Part shown: positions 5,894 to 7,743 of the stretch, piece after piece
Position numbering within the stretch: the first letter of the stretch is position 1
Layout of the letters: each line of letters begins with the position of its first letter
NCBI GenBank assembly: GCA_003157315.1
Contig: PMJE01000204.1
Location: forward strand, 24,501 to 32,243
From: Myxococcales bacterium
GTDB lineage: Bacteria; Myxococcota; Polyangia; Fen-1088
DNA length: 7,743 nt
Reading direction: 5' to 3'
The notes under the pieces: model-generated
The model's input: the letters and a program-made list of their open reading frames with translations, nothing else
The model's database searches: none
Told to the model about the DNA's origin: nothing
Made by a program: the position numbers and the translations under genes

Positions 5894-7330
5894 TCAGCCT
5901 TCCGCGGGCGGAGGGGTCTTGTCGCCGGTTTCGCCAGCAACGTCGGCGCCCGTGATGCCCAGCTTGGACAGACGGTAGCGCAGCGATCGAAACGACACGC
6001 CCAGCAGGCGCGCCGCCTCGGTACGGTTGCCGCCTGTCCGCTCGAGCGCGCTGATGATTATGCTGCGCTCGAAGTCCTCCACCACGCGTTCCAGATCAAG
6101 CCCGCTCTCGGGCACCAATGGGGCACTGGTCAGGCTGGGGGCTGCGGCAGACAGGCCACCCAGGGTGGGGAAGGCGTCGATAGTCAGGCGGTCGCCGGAG
6201 GCTAGGATCACGGCGCGTTCGATGAGATTCTCCAACTCGCGCACGTTACCGGGGAAATGGTAGGCGATGAGCGCTTGCATGGCTTCGGGATCGACGCCTG
6301 CCACCTGGCGCCCGTGCTCGGCGGAGAATTTGCGCAGGAAGTGGTCGACCAGCAGCGGGATATCCTCGCGCCGCTCGCGCAAGGGAGGCAGGCGCAGCCG
6401 GATGACGTCCAGTCGATAGAAGAGATCTTGGCGGAACGTGCCCTTCTCTACCTCGGTTTCCAGGTCACGGTTGGTCGCGGCCACGATGCGCACGTCGACC
6501 TCGCGCTCCACCACGCCCCCCACCGGCTTGACCTTGCGTTCCTGCAGCACGCGCAGCAGCTTGACTTGCATGGCCACCGGAAGCTCGGCCACTTCGTCGA
6601 GCAGCAGGGTTCCCGTGTGGGCGGCCTCGAACAATCCCTGCTTGTCGGCGTGGGCGCCGGTGAAGGAGCCCCGCACATGCCCGAACAGCTCGGATTCGAG
6701 CAAGGTTTCCGGGATGGCGCCGCAGTTGACCGCCACGAAGGGCCGATCCGCGCGCTGGGAAAGCTCGTGCAAGGCACGCGCGGCCAGCTCCTTGCCGGTG
6801 CCCGACTCGCCAATCAGCAGCACGCTGGCGCGCCCGGGGCCGGTCTTGCGAAGCGTGTCGAACACCCGTTGCATGGGCGGCGATTTGCCCAGCAGTCGGT
6901 CAAGCCGGTAGCGCCCCTTGATTTCATCGCGCAGGGCCAGGTTCTCACGGGCCAAGGTGCGGCGCTCAAGCGCGCGATCGACCACCAAGCTGACCTCGTC
7001 GATCTTGAAAGGCTTGGTTAGGTAGTCGTAGGCGCCCGCCTTCATCGCCGCGATGGCGGTCTCGGTGGTGGCAAAGGCGGTGACCACGATGACCTGGGTG
7101 TCTGGGTGAAGCTTCTTGCTCTGTTCGAGAACCGCCATGCCGTCGACGTCGGGCATGCGCAAGTCGGTGATGACCACGTCGAACTCGCGTCCCTTCAAGG
7201 TCGCCAGCGCCTCGCTTCCCCCCGGTGCTGCCTCTACGCGATGCCCAGCCCGACGCAGATGGATGGCGAGAAACTCGCGCATGGAGCGCTCGTCGTCGAC
7301 GATCAGGATGTCACCGGTGGGCTGGGCCAT
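5894..7330 (-). CDS. sigma-54-dependent NtrC-family response regulator (PilR-like)
   Basis: A 478-residue transcriptional activator with all three NtrC-class modules. Receiver domain at about 7-120: acidic pair D12-D13, phospho-acceptor D56 in VITDLRMP, T84 and K106. AAA+ domain at about 145-375: Walker A GESGTGKE 174-181, sigma-54 contact loop GSFTGA 221-226, Walker B LLLDE 242-246, ATNRDL 285-290, arginine-finger region FRQDLFYRL 299-307 and GNVREL 361-366. Fis-type DNA-binding domain at about 415-460 with GGNRTEAARLLGVSFRSLRYRLSKLGI, PilR-like. It would be phosphorylated by a histidine kinase and then open sigma-54 promoters. No kinase gene is in the window. I chose ATG 7330 because GGAAG lies 7 nt upstream and it follows the previous stop by 4 nt; a TTG at 7354 would add 8 residues but overlaps the upstream gene. 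The loop reads GSFTGA rather than GAFTGA. Target genes unknown; calling it PilR is only a resemblance. Confidence 0.95.
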   Translation of the reverse strand: MAQPTGDILIVDDERSMREFLAIHLRRAGHRVEAAPGGSEALATLKGREFDVVITDLRMPDVDGMAVLEQSKKLHPDTQVIVVTAFATTETAIAAMKAGAYDYLTKPFKIDEVSLVVDRALERRTLARENLALRDEIKGRYRLDRLLGKSPPMQRVFDTLRKTGPGRASVLLIGESGTGKELAARALHELSQRADRPFVAVNCGAIPETLLESELFGHVRGSFTGAHADKQGLFEAAHTGTLLLDEVAELPVAMQVKLLRVLQERKVKPVGGVVEREVDVRIVAATNRDLETEVEKGTFRQDLFYRLDVIRLRLPPLRERREDIPLLVDHFLRKFSAEHGRQVAGVDPEAMQALIAYHFPGNVRELENLIERAVILASGDRLTIDAFPTLGGLSAAAPSLTSAPLVPESGLDLERVVEDFERSIIISALERTGGNRTEAARLLGVSFRSLRYRLSKLGITGADVAGETGDKTPPPAEG

Positions 7331-7334
7331 GGGC

Positions 7335-7743
7335 TTACTTCCGCTTGTGTGCAATCAGGATGAGAAACCCACCCAAGTTGCGCAGGCCGGGCCAATCGCA
7401 AACCGCGCGTTCGGCTCGCTCGAACAGCGCGGCCAGCGCAGGGATGCGGAAGACCTGTGACACAGCAGTGACCACCCGCACGCCGCGTACCCCGACAAAT
7501 TCCACACCCTCGGGCAGGTAGCTGCGCGCGGTCGCAAGCGTGTCATAGCGGGTGTAGACATCGCGGTCGGTGGTTCCCTCGGCGATGGGTGCGGCCCCGC
7601 CAATCAGCTTGGCCAGGTAGCGCAGCGAAAGTGGGTTGTAGAATTCCAGCAAGAGATGGCCTCCGGGACGGACCACCCGAGCCAACTCGGCCAAAGCCTC
7701 GCGGATGGGTGGCACATGCGCCAGCACCTTCATGCTGTAGACC
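7335..7743 (-). CDS. class I SAM-dependent methyltransferase, C-terminal part (5'-partial)
   Basis: The frame is open through the right edge. The residues before the first internal Met (7733) read VYS, continuing the typical strand-4 sequence of a Methyltransf_11 enzyme, so the ATG at 7733 is not the true start. The visible 135 or so residues begin at the motif II/III region: KVLAHV, then ELARVVRPGGHLLLEFYNP, where RPGG and the following strand are the classic motif before strand 5. SAM-binding motif I (GxGxG) lies outside the window. The rest (LSLRYLAKLIGG to ALFERAERAVCDWPGLRNLGGFLILIAHKRK) is the C-terminal acceptor region and strand 7. It is not closely similar by eye to the other methyltransferase at 4335-4970. 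TAA lies 4 nt before the regulator gene, so this is the upstream member of the four-gene unit. Substrate unknown; the family includes ubiquinone/menaquinone, lipid and sugar methyltransferases. Confidence 0.82.
   Translation of the reverse strand, partial: VYSMKVLAHVPPIREALAELARVVRPGGHLLLEFYNPLSLRYLAKLIGGAAPIAEGTTDRDVYTRYDTLATARSYLPEGVEFVGVRGVRVVTAVSQVFRIPALAALFERAERAVCDWPGLRNLGGFLILIAHKRK
7338..7342 (-). promoter_or_regulatory. ribosome binding site of the sigma-54 regulator gene
   Basis: On the minus strand GGAAG stands 7 nt before ATG 7330, inside the last codons of the upstream methyltransferase (its final Arg-Lys). It decides the start in favour of ATG 7330 over TTG 7354 and is the clearest ribosome binding site in the window. 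Confidence 0.7.

Noticed and set aside
6257..7021. Long plus-strand open frame (254 codons) opposite the sigma-54 regulator
   Set aside because: It lies wholly antisense to a gene with intact, well-known motifs. Its translation is rich in His, Gln and Gly without domains, as expected of a shadow frame in GC-rich DNA.

Overview
The window is protein-coding DNA from a high-GC bacterium. Start and stop codons overlap, genes are tightly spaced, and GTG/TTG starts are used freely. A sigma-54 (NtrC/PilR-type) response regulator, large GT-C membrane proteins and a membrane-anchored helical-repeat protein together suggest a deltaproteobacterial-type lineage, perhaps Myxococcota. That placement is inference from gene content, not from a marker gene. 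I see no rRNA, tRNA, CRISPR array, transposase or attachment site.

Layout. (1) Bases 1-1703, plus strand: the 3' part of a multi-pass GT-C-type glycosyltransferase-like protein, whose 5' end lies outside the window. (2) Bases 1761-3371, minus strand, convergent with the first: a second, unrelated-looking GT-C membrane protein carrying a WRDE motif and a GHPFLWY motif. (3) Bases 3368-4156, minus: a single-pass membrane protein with a C-terminal discoidin (F5/8 type C) domain, whose stop overlaps the start of gene 2 by 4 nt. (4) Bases 4157-4334: a 178-nt gap holding an imperfect hairpin and a possible promoter for genes 3 and 2. (5) Bases 4335-7743, minus: a compact operon read in the order SAM methyltransferase (partial, running off the right edge), sigma-54 response regulator, membrane-anchored helical-repeat protein, second SAM methyltransferase. 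The gaps are 4 nt, 9 nt and a 4-nt overlap.

How the parts may fit together (inference): both minus-strand units and the plus-strand gene look like cell-envelope functions. The two GT-C proteins would transfer sugars from polyprenyl-linked donors on the outer face of the inner membrane. The discoidin protein could bind glycans beside its translationally coupled GT-C partner. The two methyltransferases could modify a small molecule, lipid or glycan. The regulator would tie this, or an unlinked pilus or surface regulon, to sigma-54 transcription. No cognate histidine kinase is visible. I find no clear sign of an undescribed defence or mobile system; the most interesting element is the coupled discoidin/GT-C pair.
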